Shown in pieces: positions 16,223-25,023 of a stretch of DNA of 64,000 bases; position 1 is the stretch's first letter; every line of letters begins with the position of its first letter. The notes beneath the pieces were generated by a model that was given only the letters and a program-made list of their open reading frames with translations, searched no databases and was not told the origin of the DNA. The DNA lies in IMG/VR virus record IMGVR_UViG_3300030329_003470, positions 124,001-188,000 of that record; one strand, 5' to 3'. The stretch comes from a virus. The translations under genes were made by a program, and so were the position numbers.

Positions 16223-17252
16223 AGACTTTGTTTAGGACGTTGTTTGTTGTTACAAAACTTGCACACTTAGGCATATCTTTTAATCTTCTAGCACCAATGT
16301 ATGTACAAGCACTTCTAACTCCGCCTAGTATATCTTCAACTGTATTACTAACAGGTCCTCTATCAGGCAAGTGTACTAGTCTGCCTTCGTTGCCTCTGTA
16401 TCCATCTTTTCTTTTGCCATGCACTTCTCTTGCTCTATCTGAACTCATGCCATAAAATTCTCTAAATCCATCTTTTACTTCTATTTCTGATTCATTGTGT
16501 CCTGCTAACATACCACCTATCATAACCATATGTGCACCGCCACCTAATGCTTTTGCTATATCACCTGGTTGTGTGCAACCACCATCTGCCATTATGTGTC
16601 CATCAACACCATTGGCCGCATCTGCACAATCTAGTATTGCTGAAAATTGTGGAACACCTACACCAGCCATTGTTCTTGTTGTACAAACTGATCCTGGTCC
16701 TATTCCTATTTTAACTACGTCAGCACCGTTAATAATTAACTCTTCTGTCATCTCAGGTGTTACTACGTTACCTGCTACAATTACTTTGTCTGGATATTCT
16801 TCTCTTACTTTTGCAACAAAACCGACCATGTTTTGATGATATGCATTAGCAACATCTATTGTAATCATTTTAACATCAGGAAAACTTTTTAATACTTCTT
16901 GCATATTACGATAGTCTTCTGCGTCGTCGTCGAATACTCTATTGGTTCCTGTACATACTGAAACACTTTGTAGTCTTACACCACTACCAACTGCCGCTCT
17001 CCATTGATCTGGAGTAGTAGTTTTTGTTATTACAGTCATCATTTTGTATTCTTGTAATACTTTTGCCATACTAAATGTACCAACACCATCCATATTACTT
17101 GCAAATATAGGAGTAAAGTTCATTGTCTTGCCTGAATTTCTAAATGTAAATTTACGAGTCATGTCTACATCTTTACGAGATGTAAGTGTAGAACGTTTTG
17201 GTTGTAATAAAACATCTTCAAAGTTTAGTTTTGCATCGTAATTAATTCTCAT
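16203..17252 (-). CDS. guaC: GMP reductase
   Basis: The product (349 residues from the ATG at 17252) is in the IMPDH/GMPR barrel family. GIGPGSVCTTR holds the catalytic cysteine (about C190), and the later FYGMSSDRAREVHGKRKDGYRGNEGR matches the GMP reductase flap. The absence of CBS domains and the length near that of E. coli GuaC favour GMP reductase, which converts GMP to IMP with NADPH. I choose 17252 over the GTG at 17276 because GGAAG sits just upstream. It may rebalance purines for dATP or adjust GTP for FolE. Confidence 0.85.
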   Translation of the reverse strand: MRINYDAKLNFEDVLLQPKRSTLTSRKDVDMTRKFTFRNSGKTMNFTPIFASNMDGVGTFSMAKVLQEYKMMTVITKTTTPDQWRAAVGSGVRLQSVSVCTGTNRVFDDDAEDYRNMQEVLKSFPDVKMITIDVANAYHQNMVGFVAKVREEYPDKVIVAGNVVTPEMTEELIINGADVVKIGIGPGSVCTTRTMAGVGVPQFSAILDCADAANGVDGHIMADGGCTQPGDIAKALGGGAHMVMIGGMLAGHNESEIEVKDGFREFYGMSSDRAREVHGKRKDGYRGNEGRLVHLPDRGPVSNTVEDILGGVRSACTYIGARRLKDMPKCASFVTTNNVLNKVYEQYTK

Positions 17253-17547
17253 TTTCTTCCTTCTCTCTTGTTTCACACATTTGTTTTATATTTTGATAAT
17301 GTTCGTAAGCATCTTGTAATGCTGGATATTTTTTTCTTAATTGTGATTCAAACATATCTTCTGTTTGTACATCTAAATCTCCTAAGTCACCATAAGAATA
17401 AGTTACACCACCCATATCTGGATCTAAACTGTCCACAGTACCAGCCATTTGTATTCCATCACTGCTAGGAATCCAATTATCAGGAGAAGGTTCGTATGTT
17501 ACGTTAACACCGTCTGATGTAAGTTTTTCTTTTTTCTTTTTACTCAT
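17242..17547 (-). CDS. small acidic phage protein, unknown function
   Basis: The 101-residue protein starts with a Lys-rich stretch, passes through NVTYEPSPDNWIPSS and a Gly/Asp-rich section, and ends in a charged helix (QDAYEHYQNIKQMCETREKEEN). No known motif. It lies between FolE and GMP reductase, overlapping both by 8-11 bases, so it is co-translated with them. Confidence 0.65.
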   Translation of the reverse strand: MSKKKKEKLTSDGVNVTYEPSPDNWIPSSDGIQMAGTVDSLDPDMGGVTYSYGDLGDLDVQTEDMFESQLRKKYPALQDAYEHYQNIKQMCETREKEENEN

Positions 17548-18250
17548 GGCCTTTCATACTCATACAAATTTTATAAAATTCATCTCTAGTTGCTGGATCA
17601 TCTTTAAATGCACCAAGCATAATTGCAGTTGTCATATCAGATTCGTGTTCTCTTACGCCTCTGTGTGTCATGCAATGGTGTTCTGCTTTAACTACTACTG
17701 CAATATGTTTTGTGTGTGCATATTCTTGTAATGCTTCTGCAATTTGTGTTGTCATTTCTTCTTGTATTTGTGGTCTTTCTACAATGTGATGTATAATTCT
17801 GTTAAACTTACTCAAACCAATTACTTGTCCGTTTGGAATAATACCTACCCATGCGTTACCTACAATGTTTTGTAAATGGTGAGCACACGTAGATTTAATA
17901 CTAATTGGACCACTAGTGTACATACTCTTGTAACCCATATTAGGAAAACTTGTAACTCTTGGCATTGGATTATATCTGCCACCAAATGTTTCTTGTATAT
18001 ACATTTTAGCGACACGTTTTGCAGTTTCTTGTGTGTTGTGATCGTTTTCTGTATCAATTACAAGACTTTCTAGTACCCCTTGTAATTTTTCTTGCACTTC
18101 TACTTGTAATTTTTCTAATTCGCCTTCTTCTATGTATTCTGCAATATTATCGTTTGCATGGAATCGTTTACCTGCTTTTTGAATTCTTTCTTTTATTTGT
18201 TTACTAATTGGTCCTGTTGGTTGCCAACTATCTTTTAACATATCTTCCAT
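17540..18250 (-). CDS. folE: GTP cyclohydrolase I
   Basis: The 236-residue protein matches FolE. GRYNPMPRVTSFPN and ISIKSTCAHHLQN supply C122 and H125, and AEHHCMTHRGVR supplies C193, the three zinc ligands of the family. VGIIPNGQVIGLSKFNRI and a C-terminal MLGAF also fit. It opens GTP to 7,8-dihydroneopterin triphosphate, the first step of both folate and 7-deazaguanine synthesis. Its sigma70 promoter begins the 18.25-14.7 kb run with GMP reductase. With the QueD-like protein and QueE it points to deazaguanine rather than folate. Confidence 0.93.
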   Translation of the reverse strand: MEDMLKDSWQPTGPISKQIKERIQKAGKRFHANDNIAEYIEEGELEKLQVEVQEKLQGVLESLVIDTENDHNTQETAKRVAKMYIQETFGGRYNPMPRVTSFPNMGYKSMYTSGPISIKSTCAHHLQNIVGNAWVGIIPNGQVIGLSKFNRIIHHIVERPQIQEEMTTQIAEALQEYAHTKHIAVVVKAEHHCMTHRGVREHESDMTTAIMLGAFKDDPATRDEFYKICMSMKGHE

Positions 18251-18265
18251 AATTTATATCCTATC

Positions 18266-18294
18266 ATTATAATTGTTTTTGCTTGTTTCGTCAA
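18266..18294 (-). promoter_or_regulatory. strong sigma70-like promoter for folE run
   Basis: TTGACG (18289-18294), 17-base spacer and TATAAT (18266-18271) on the minus strand precede folE by about 16 bases, with AGGATA as ribosome site. Expression before late transcription is likely. Confidence 0.75.
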
Positions 18295-18295
18295 T

Positions 18296-18904
18296 TTAAA
18301 AGACATCTCCATTGCATTTAATTTGGTCGCTACAAATTTTGTAAATTAGATCTATATAATTAGAAGAACCAAATTGAGGGTTAATACCAAAACATTGGTA
18401 TTTTGTATTAAAGTTTTTCATTACCAAATAGTTTGTAAATTTATAACCACTGTAATCAGCATAATCATCAACACCTTTAACATTTTTATCAATGTAACTA
18501 GACAGCATCCAACCTATAGTAGCATTTTTATCTAACTTATTTCGTTCTTCAAGTGTTTTGATTATTGTAAAAGGAAATTGACAACTTAACCAATAACTTT
18601 TACTCCAGTTTGCAGTCAAATTCCATAAATCAAAAGTTTTAATTGTATCAGTGAAATTTTCTTTTGATAGAGCAGATGAATTTTGGTTGAAAAATATAAA
18701 GTCTATATTTTGATTTATTTGTTTACAAAGTTTATGCAGTTGTGGAATATGAAAAGTTTTCCAGTCTATTATAAAGTTTTCTACATTTTCTAATTTTGAT
18801 TCACTAGAGCCAACATTAATTACTTTAAAGTTTGCTTGTTGGCAACCTTTTATTATGTTTTCTCCTCTTGTTCCACCACACCCTATTAATAATGCTGTTT
18901 TCAT
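18296..18904 (-). CDS. SDR-like NAD(P)-binding protein
   Basis: The 202-residue protein begins ALLIGCGGTRGENIIKGC, a Rossmann glycine loop. It continues IDFIFFNQNSSALS (the NNAG-like strand), IGWMLSSYID and DYSGYKFTNYLVM, where Y-x-x-x-K is the SDR catalytic pair. It is shorter than classical SDRs (about 250). The ATG of this gene overlaps the stop of the radical SAM gene upstream, so the two probably act together. Substrate unknown. Confidence 0.65.
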   Translation of the reverse strand: MKTALLIGCGGTRGENIIKGCQQANFKVINVGSSESKLENVENFIIDWKTFHIPQLHKLCKQINQNIDFIFFNQNSSALSKENFTDTIKTFDLWNLTANWSKSYWLSCQFPFTIIKTLEERNKLDKNATIGWMLSSYIDKNVKGVDDYADYSGYKFTNYLVMKNFNTKYQCFGINPQFGSSNYIDLIYKICSDQIKCNGDVF

Positions 18905-20040
18905 ATTAGATCCTTAAAAACTAGTTGCCAGTTTTTAGTATGACGTTTTGTGATTGAATCAAGACAATCGTTATATTCATATTCGTTACTTAATCGAATA
19001 CGATCAATACAATTTTTTAAATTGTTTATGAGGTTGTTGTGTTCTAAAGAAATAGTGTATATCAATTTTCTTAAATCATTAACTATTTTTTCTTTTTTAT
19101 CGCTAGGATAGTTTCTAGCATCAATTTCTTTTGGCGAATGCAAAGTGTTTATAGTAATATCTTGTATTTGTTCATCATGATAAAAGAAATTTATTACATC
19201 ACAAATATCTATTGCATTTATAACACTAAAAATCATATTCACTCTAATATCAAAGTTTGTGTTTTGTTTTATAAATCGTAGATTATCTATGAACGTATTC
19301 CAATTAGATCCGTTCCTTATGTAATCAAATTTATCATACAATGCATCACAACTCATTGTTAATTGTACATTATTAAATGTTTTCAATATTTTAAATAATT
19401 TATTGTTTGGTTTCCAATGCATATTAGTATTAATTCTAATTGGAATATCTTTGTTTTTTAATTGTTCTAAAAGTACATGATTGTATGGTATGTAGAAAGG
19501 TTCTCCACCACTCATATATATCTCTTTAATAAGATCTTGATTTTTTACAACCATTTGATTTATTCTATCAATGTTTTGTTTTTTTACTGGAGTTATGAAT
19601 ACGTTTTCTGCTTTTGCTATAAGACTGCTTTGAGTTGCATCGCACATAACACATTTTAAATTACACACATTTGACCAGTGTAAATCAATAAATCTTAAAT
19701 CAAAATTTTCAATGTTTTCGTAATCAACTTCTTCTTTTACTAGTCTAGCATTGTAGTGGTCACGTAGATAACTAAAATTTTCTTCTTTGATTGATCTATT
19801 TTGACATTCGACACAATTTGCGTCTGGTTGGTTGTTTAACATATTAGTCTTAATCCTTTTTAGTGTTGGATTTTTCCTAAGTATTTCCATAATATCGGTG
19901 TCATTAACATTGCCAAATTTCTCTCGTCCTACACTACAAGTTTTTATGTCGCCGTTTGTGAATATCTCAAAGTTTGTCCACGGAACAACGCAGAAGTGTT
20001 TGTTTGTTCTAAATAAATGAAATTTTTTTTTTGGGTCCAT
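18901..20040 (-). CDS. twitch-type radical SAM protein (paralogue 2)
   Basis: The 379-residue protein has an N-terminal cysteine region (HFCVVPWTNFEIF to IKTCSVG, then ANCVEC) and a radical SAM core with WSNVCNLKCVMCD (CxxxCxxC) and IYMSGGEPFYIPY. The architecture matches the other three paralogues. It is followed after a 4-base overlap by an SDR protein and preceded by GalE and a glycosyltransferase, so a sugar or nucleotide-sugar substrate is plausible but unproven. Confidence 0.8.
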   Translation of the reverse strand: MDPKKKFHLFRTNKHFCVVPWTNFEIFTNGDIKTCSVGREKFGNVNDTDIMEILRKNPTLKRIKTNMLNNQPDANCVECQNRSIKEENFSYLRDHYNARLVKEEVDYENIENFDLRFIDLHWSNVCNLKCVMCDATQSSLIAKAENVFITPVKKQNIDRINQMVVKNQDLIKEIYMSGGEPFYIPYNHVLLEQLKNKDIPIRINTNMHWKPNNKLFKILKTFNNVQLTMSCDALYDKFDYIRNGSNWNTFIDNLRFIKQNTNFDIRVNMIFSVINAIDICDVINFFYHDEQIQDITINTLHSPKEIDARNYPSDKKEKIVNDLRKLIYTISLEHNNLINNLKNCIDRIRLSNEYEYNDCLDSITKRHTKNWQLVFKDLI

Positions 20041-20046
20041 AAATTA

Positions 20047-21078
20047 TCATTGAATATTTTTTTTATGAACTTTATTATACCATTTTAGTGCAGTAGCAAC
20101 AACATTATCAATTGAACTTTGTGTTGGCTCCCAACCTAAAATTTGTTTTACTTTGGTTATGTCTGCTACTAGGTATGCAGGGTCTCCTGCTCTGTTTGGT
20201 TCAAATTTTATATCCATTTTGCCTGTATGTCTTTGTATAGTATCTAATAATTCTCTATTAGAAACAGGCGATCCAGATCCTAAATTAAAAACTTCAGCAA
20301 CTTTGTTTTCAAATGCATAATTTAAAGATTTGACGTGTGCATCTGCAAGATCCATTACATGAACATAATCTCTTACACACGTTCCATCTTCGGTTGGATA
20401 TTTTGTGCCAAACAATTTAAATGTTCTATTTTGTCTTGATGCTTCAATGGCCAACGGAATAATATGTGATTCTTGTTCTCTTAATTCTCCAATTTCTGCT
20501 TCTGGATCTGCACCAGCGGCATTAAAATATCTCAATCCTACACTTGATAATCCATATGCAGTTTTATAATCTTTACAAACTTGTTCCATCATTAGTTTAG
20601 TTGCACCATATGAATTGATTGGTGTACATACATCTGACTCTCTACACATTTTCATTCCTTGATCACCATAGGTGGCCGCACTTGAAGAATATACAAATGT
20701 TTTTATATCAAGTTCAACTAATTTGTCTAAAAGAGCAATAGTGTTAATAAGATTATTTTTATAATATAGTGTTGGATTTATTACGGATTCTGCAACAGAT
20801 GTACTACCTGCAAAATGTATGCAACTTGTTATGTTGTATCTTTTAACAATTTCGTCTAGTCTATCAATTTCTTGAGGTAATTGTAAATTGTAATTTGGAC
20901 CAAACGAGTTTGCATTTTTTCTAAAATGTCTATCGACAGTTACAGGTATGTAACCGTTTTTTGATAATAGTTTACAAGTGTGTGAACCAACATATCCGGC
21001 ACCTCCAGTAACTAATACTGCTCTATTCAGTCCTTTAATACTTGGATTCGGAAACTGGTGTTCTGTAGTGTTTTCCAT
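20047..21078 (-). CDS. galE: UDP-glucose 4-epimerase
   Basis: The 343-residue protein has the GalE pattern: VLVTGGAGYVGSHTCKLL (NAD loop), CIHFAGSTSVAES, YSSSAATYGD, NSYGATKLMMEQ with YxxxK, and SVGLRYFNAAGADP. The latter tyrosine-phenylalanine-asparagine run is specific to UDP-hexose 4-epimerases. It interconverts UDP-glucose and UDP-galactose. A 44-base overlap couples it to the upstream glycosyltransferase, so it probably supplies that enzyme with its donor. Confidence 0.9.
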   Translation of the reverse strand: MENTTEHQFPNPSIKGLNRAVLVTGGAGYVGSHTCKLLSKNGYIPVTVDRHFRKNANSFGPNYNLQLPQEIDRLDEIVKRYNITSCIHFAGSTSVAESVINPTLYYKNNLINTIALLDKLVELDIKTFVYSSSAATYGDQGMKMCRESDVCTPINSYGATKLMMEQVCKDYKTAYGLSSVGLRYFNAAGADPEAEIGELREQESHIIPLAIEASRQNRTFKLFGTKYPTEDGTCVRDYVHVMDLADAHVKSLNYAFENKVAEVFNLGSGSPVSNRELLDTIQRHTGKMDIKFEPNRAGDPAYLVADITKVKQILGWEPTQSSIDNVVATALKWYNKVHKKNIQ

Positions 21079-22210
21079 CTCTTCTCCATTGTTCTCCCGT
21101 GCCTGTCATGATGTCTATCATTCTATCTATTGTACCGTCAGTCCAATCAGATATTTGACCCATACTAGGGGATGGTCTCATTAATAATACTTTTAATTTT
21201 TCCATTGCGTCTCTGCCAGACCATGGAATATACATTCTTGTTTCGTCGTTTGCAAAAGTTTCTGGAAAAGATCTATATGCTGGAAACAATACGTTAGTGC
21301 CTAACGCATCTGCTTCAGATACTGTGTTAGATGTCCAATCTTGTAATGCACAATTAAACAACACTCGTGAATCTGCAAGTATTTCATAATATTCATTCTT
21401 TTTCAAATTTTCATATATTTTTAGGTTTCCATCTTGTTCCATTACTCTTGCTCTATTAACATAAGAGGTTTCGTTGCTTCTTAAAGGACCACCGCAACAA
21501 ATTGCAAATTCTACTTCTGGTAGTTTTGGATTTGCTTTCCAATGATCAATCATGTCCATAAAAAAGCCTGGTTGTTTTTCTTGATCCCATCTTGCACCAA
21601 ATACAACTCTCATTTTTCTATCATTAAATTCTTTTCTATTAGGAACTCTTTCTTGTACTTCTTCTTTGCCAAAACTTAAACCTGATATGTTGTATATGGG
21701 TGCTTTCCAATTAGCAATACGCATATGTGCAACCATTTCTTCATTTGTTGCAAGTATATTAACATTTGGAATTTCATTACACATTTCTTCGTATAAACTC
21801 ATCCATTTGCTCATACCCCAAACGTGTACAAAATCATCAGGGTCGATTGCCTGTGCTAAACATCTCAAATATATTGTTGGTCTATAATCTTCACTCACTT
21901 GTTGTAGTATGTAAGGAAGTGATTCCATACCTGGCTGAAACATATCTTCAAAGAATACAATATCTTCTTTTGTAACTTCACCAGATTTCATCATTTGCAC
22001 AAGATTCATCATTTGGCTCATACCAAAATAACTTCTGCCATGTGCATCTAATACTTGTCCTGTTACAATCGCTTCAGAGTCATCAATTGTTGTGCCTGGT
22101 ACAATTACATAGTCTATACCACGTTTTTTATATACTCTTTCTGTCCAGTCTGTTAATTGATAAGTGTATCTTGCTTGATACGACTCTAGGCCCATGTAAA
22201 AAATTTTCAA
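21035..22210 (-). CDS. GT-B-type glycosyltransferase
   Basis: The 391-residue protein shows a GT-B architecture. The N-terminal half has IVFFEDMFQPGMESLPYIL and a middle MRVVFGARWDQEKQPGFFMDMI, which resembles the start of the donor-binding domain. VLFNCALQDWTSNTVSEADALGTNVLFP is the loop where retaining GT4 enzymes place acidic donor-binding residues. Its overlap with GalE suggests UDP-Glc or UDP-Gal as donor. The acceptor could be DNA, a virion protein or host glycan; T4-type DNA glucosyltransferases are GT-B but no direct evidence is visible. Confidence 0.7.
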   Translation of the reverse strand: MKIFYMGLESYQARYTYQLTDWTERVYKKRGIDYVIVPGTTIDDSEAIVTGQVLDAHGRSYFGMSQMMNLVQMMKSGEVTKEDIVFFEDMFQPGMESLPYILQQVSEDYRPTIYLRCLAQAIDPDDFVHVWGMSKWMSLYEEMCNEIPNVNILATNEEMVAHMRIANWKAPIYNISGLSFGKEEVQERVPNRKEFNDRKMRVVFGARWDQEKQPGFFMDMIDHWKANPKLPEVEFAICCGGPLRSNETSYVNRARVMEQDGNLKIYENLKKNEYYEILADSRVLFNCALQDWTSNTVSEADALGTNVLFPAYRSFPETFANDETRMYIPWSGRDAMEKLKVLLMRPSPSMGQISDWTDGTIDRMIDIMTGTGEQWRRDGKHYRTPVSESKY

Positions 22211-23364
22211 TTTAATACCTCTTTGTAAAGATTTGGAAATACTTTCTTACTATCTAAATTTCTTCTATTATCCATAATTTTTATTTGTTTTTTAACTTCT
22301 TCTATATTAGCATAAAAACCAGAGTCAGTCAAATACTTTAGTAAGTTTTCCAAACCATTTTGTAATAGAAAACCTGGTTTTTCATCAATTAAATCTTCTA
22401 GTTTTCTTTTTACCTGTTTTTTTGCTTGATGTGGTAAGTTTTTAATATTAAGATAAACTGGATTATAAACAGGTCCTAATACAAAACTGTTATTGTGAAA
22501 TCCTAATCCTTGTAAGAATTTAATACAATCAAATATACTCATGTAATTTAAAATTAAATGAAGCATATTAAAACTAATTTTATGATTTTTTAACTTAGAA
22601 ATTGTTTTAATATTGTCTACAAAATCTTTCCAACGTCCACCAAATCTAATATATTCGTATTCTTCTTCAATTGATTCTATACTTACAGTCCAATGAACGT
22701 TTTTAAATTTTTGTATTAATTGGAATACACCTGTTTTTGTATTACTTAAATTTGTGTTAACTCTTAAATGAACATCTTTATTTTTCTTATATAATAAATC
22801 TAAAAATTCTTTATTTTCGTTCATCATTAAAGGCTCACCTCCTGCAAGATAAACATTTTTTAAATTTTCAACATTATCAAATACGTATTCTTTTACTTTT
22901 GCAATATTGTCTTTGTCTGTTTTTTGTTTTAGGCCTAACTCTTTTGCCCATTTGGTACTATTATGAGCACCACAGTACACACAGGCTTGATTGCATTTAT
23001 TACTCCATCTTAAATCTACGTGTGTTAAATCAAAATTATTTGGGTTATTAAATAAATCTTTTTTAATGTGTGGACCTAATTCTTTAGCATAATACATTCT
23101 ACTACTAATATTATCAAAACTTTTTTTTCTGCCTTGCTCTTGATAAAAACAACCATCACAACTCTTAGGATATAATCCTTGAAGCATTTGTTGTTTTATT
23201 TCAATATTTTTTGTAGAATTTAAAATGTCTTTAATATTATTTTTGTGTACATTTCCTATTATGTCTTTGGCTATTACACAGTTTTTTACACTACCGTCAG
23301 TGTTCATAATAAAGCCAGACCACGGAATAGCACAAAAGTTTTTATCTAATAGTTTCCTTGACAT
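22207..23364 (-). CDS. twitch-type radical SAM protein (paralogue 3)
   Basis: The 385-residue protein repeats the local design. The N-terminus has NFCAIPWSGFIMN, VKNCVIAK and SCDGCFYQ. The core has VDLRWSNKCNQACVYCG (CxxxCxxC) and VYLAGGEPLMMNENK. It overlaps the glycosyltransferase by 4 bases. A TAAATA box stands 5 bases before the ATG with no SD. The glycan setting suggests it modifies a sugar or the product of the glycosyltransferase, but this is inference. Confidence 0.8.
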   Translation of the reverse strand: MSRKLLDKNFCAIPWSGFIMNTDGSVKNCVIAKDIIGNVHKNNIKDILNSTKNIEIKQQMLQGLYPKSCDGCFYQEQGRKKSFDNISSRMYYAKELGPHIKKDLFNNPNNFDLTHVDLRWSNKCNQACVYCGAHNSTKWAKELGLKQKTDKDNIAKVKEYVFDNVENLKNVYLAGGEPLMMNENKEFLDLLYKKNKDVHLRVNTNLSNTKTGVFQLIQKFKNVHWTVSIESIEEEYEYIRFGGRWKDFVDNIKTISKLKNHKISFNMLHLILNYMSIFDCIKFLQGLGFHNNSFVLGPVYNPVYLNIKNLPHQAKKQVKRKLEDLIDEKPGFLLQNGLENLLKYLTDSGFYANIEEVKKQIKIMDNRRNLDSKKVFPNLYKEVLN

Positions 23365-23369
23365 ATAGA

Positions 23370-23375
23370 TATTTA
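23370..23375 (-). promoter_or_regulatory. late-promoter box, 5 bases from ATG
   Basis: TAAATA (preceded by C) on the minus strand ends 5 bases before the ATG at 23364. If used like a T4 late promoter, the transcript would start at or next to the ATG. Confidence 0.55.
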
Positions 23376-23403
23376 GATTAAAATAAATTTACGGAAAAAT
23401 TTC

Positions 23404-23724
23404 TTATAGCGATTTGTCATCAAAATCGTGATAAAGAGTGTATTTTGCAGTTAGTTCTTCACCTGCTTTGATTGGTCTTGTAGTCATAAGGTATTTTACT
23501 GGAAGTTGATGCCAAAATCCTGCAACATTTTTACAATTTGGATCATCTGAATGATTGTAAAATGCACCTAAGGCAGTTCTAATATATCCATGTGGAAAAT
23601 TTTTATTATTAATATGAACAATTCCTAAGACCGTATCTTCAGCAAAATCTTTTGTAGCGAATAAACCTAAACCTTGAACTTTTGATTCTTTAATCGTCAG
23701 TCCGGCAGGTAAAGGTTTATACAT
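23404..23724 (-). CDS. minimal SET-domain protein
   Basis: The 106-residue protein is a compact SET domain. VQGLGLFATKDFAEDTVLG is the N-terminal SET strand, YNHSDDPNC corresponds to the NHS/NC knot motif contacting S-adenosylmethionine, and EELTAKYTLYHD the final beta strand and tyrosine. SET proteins methylate lysines. It lacks pre- and post-SET zinc regions, as do other very small bacterial or viral SET proteins. Target unknown; it could modify a host DNA-binding protein. A TAAATA box lies 7 bases upstream. Confidence 0.75.
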   Translation of the reverse strand: MYKPLPAGLTIKESKVQGLGLFATKDFAEDTVLGIVHINNKNFPHGYIRTALGAFYNHSDDPNCKNVAGFWHQLPVKYLMTTRPIKAGEELTAKYTLYHDFDDKSL

Positions 23725-23731
23725 AATATGA

Positions 23732-23737
23732 TATTTA
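23732..23737 (-). promoter_or_regulatory. late-promoter box, 7 bases from ATG
   Basis: TAATAAATA on the minus strand ends 7 bases before the SET-gene ATG at 23724, with no SD. Confidence 0.55.
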
Positions 23738-24271
23738 TTATGAGTCGCTTTTTAAAAAGTTTAACATTGTATCAGCATCTGATACTTTGAACGGATCGTC
23801 ATCATCACTAGCATCGTTCTTGCCTTCTTCAACAAATTGTTTAACAACTTCGCCGTTGTCAACAAGCATTGAATATCTCCAAGATCTTGTACCAAAACCT
23901 TGCTTAGGTTTATTCACAAGCATACCCATACCTTGTGTGAATGCACCTTCGCCATCACCTATAGGTTTGACCTTTTTAATGTTCTCATCTCTGAACCAAG
24001 CATTCATTACAAATGAATCATTCACTGACAAACAATATACTTCGTCAACACCTTGTGCTTTGATTTCGTCATATTTTGCTTCGTAACCCGGTACTTGTTG
24101 TGAAGAACAAGTTGGTGTAAATGCACCTGGAAGTGCAAACACAACAACTTTCTTACCTGAGAAAATTTCTTCTGTATCAACATCTTTCCATTCGCCACCA
24201 ATAAATGTACATCCACCTACTGCATCAGTATCGCCAACTCTTGTTCTAAAAGTTGTATATGGTACTTTCAT
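23738..24271 (-). CDS. peroxiredoxin (Prx5/redoxin type)
   Basis: The 177-residue protein carries [22 protein letters not shown] with peroxidatic cysteine at about residue 55, then [18 protein letters not shown] and a [11 protein letters not shown] strand, all typical of Prx5-type redoxins that reduce peroxides. A DDDD insert near the C-terminus is unusual. It is the last gene of the 25.5-23.7 kb run with the QueD-like gene. It probably lowers oxidative stress during infection; a Cu/Zn SOD is encoded elsewhere in the window. Confidence 0.85.
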   Translation of the reverse strand: MKVPYTTFRTRVGDTDAVGGCTFIGGEWKDVDTEEIFSGKKVVVFALPGAFTPTCSSQQVPGYEAKYDEIKAQGVDEVYCLSVNDSFVMNAWFRDENIKKVKPIGDGEGAFTQGMGMLVNKPKQGFGTRSWRYSMLVDNGEVVKQFVEEGKNDASDDDDPFKVSDADTMLNFLKSDS

Positions 24272-24272
24272 G

Positions 24273-24593
24273 TTACACTGCCTCCTTTGTTAATTTAACA
24301 GCACCTTTATTGGTGTGTTTAATTCTGTGTTTGTTTTGTAATGCTAAATGTAAAAAAGTTTCATATTTTTCTTCTTTAACCATTAACGTAACACAGTCGT
24401 CGTCTTCATTGTCATATCCGTGATATGCCCAAATGAAATCTTTGCCGTATGTCATACCTAAGTTTCCAGCAGTAGTACATATGTTTGCTACTGCATCAAC
24501 AAAAGTATATGAAGCATTTAAGGCACCACCACCAACTGGTAGATAACCCATTCTTGTTGTTGCTCTTGATTCTTTAATCGTTATTTCTTTCAT
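24273..24593 (-). CDS. conserved phage protein, unknown function
   Basis: I choose the MKEITIKES methionine, overlapping the upstream gene by 20 bases; a longer start at 24632 would overlap by 59. The product has about 106 residues with [45 protein letters not shown] and a basic end. It looks like a small alpha/beta fold. Position beside the QueD-like gene could link it to pterin chemistry, but no motif shows this. Confidence 0.6.
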   Translation of the reverse strand: MKEITIKESRATTRMGYLPVGGGALNASYTFVDAVANICTTAGNLGMTYGKDFIWAYHGYDNEDDDCVTLMVKEEKYETFLHLALQNKHRIKHTNKGAVKLTKEAV

Positions 24594-25023
24594 AAACTGC
24601 GTGACTTCCATTTTCACCATCTTCAGAAACATCTATTTCAATTTTTCTGCCTGGGTATCTTTTTGTTATTGCTACATATAAATCATCTGACATCATTTCA
24701 CAAGATTTATAATCTAATTTTAATGTACCTTCACTGTACATATCTTCAATCCATCTTTTAAATTGTATAAACTCAATATCTCTATCATCATGAAATACTT
24801 CAATTGCAACTTTAAAATGAAATATATGTCTGTGTGGATGTCCTAAAAACGATACATCATATCTGTCTCCAGTTGCTAGTTTAGGATCATCTAGTGCCGC
24901 AGGATATTTGTGAATTCCTTCTTTTCTAAATGTTACCCATATCATTTTAGTTGCCATGTTGGCTTGTTCTACTAATGCTTGATGTCTTAACTGTTCTGTA
25001 CTAACTTCTTTGGCATCGGCCAT
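24574..25023 (-). CDS. queD: QueD/PTPS-like protein (6-carboxytetrahydropterin synthase family)
   Basis: The 149-residue protein follows the T-fold pattern of QueD. A lone histidine (H38) precedes FLGHPHRHIFHFKVAIEVF with H64-x-H66 as the zinc pair, then EFIQFKRWIEDM, SCEMMSDDLYVAI (where QueD has a TSEN-type motif) and [19 protein letters not shown] near the end. The usual catalytic cysteine shortly before HGH is not seen, so either chemistry is altered or another residue serves. FolE and QueE in the same window support a role in making 6-carboxytetrahydropterin. GGAGAAA precedes the ATG. Confidence 0.65.
   Translation of the reverse strand: MADAKEVSTEQLRHQALVEQANMATKMIWVTFRKEGIHKYPAALDDPKLATGDRYDVSFLGHPHRHIFHFKVAIEVFHDDRDIEFIQFKRWIEDMYSEGTLKLDYKSCEMMSDDLYVAITKRYPGRKIEIDVSEDGENGSHAVYERNND

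Noticed and set aside
21035-22210. T4 alpha- or beta-DNA glucosyltransferase
   Set aside because: GT-B features are present but nothing specific to the DNA enzymes, and no hydroxymethyl-cytosine synthesis gene is seen.
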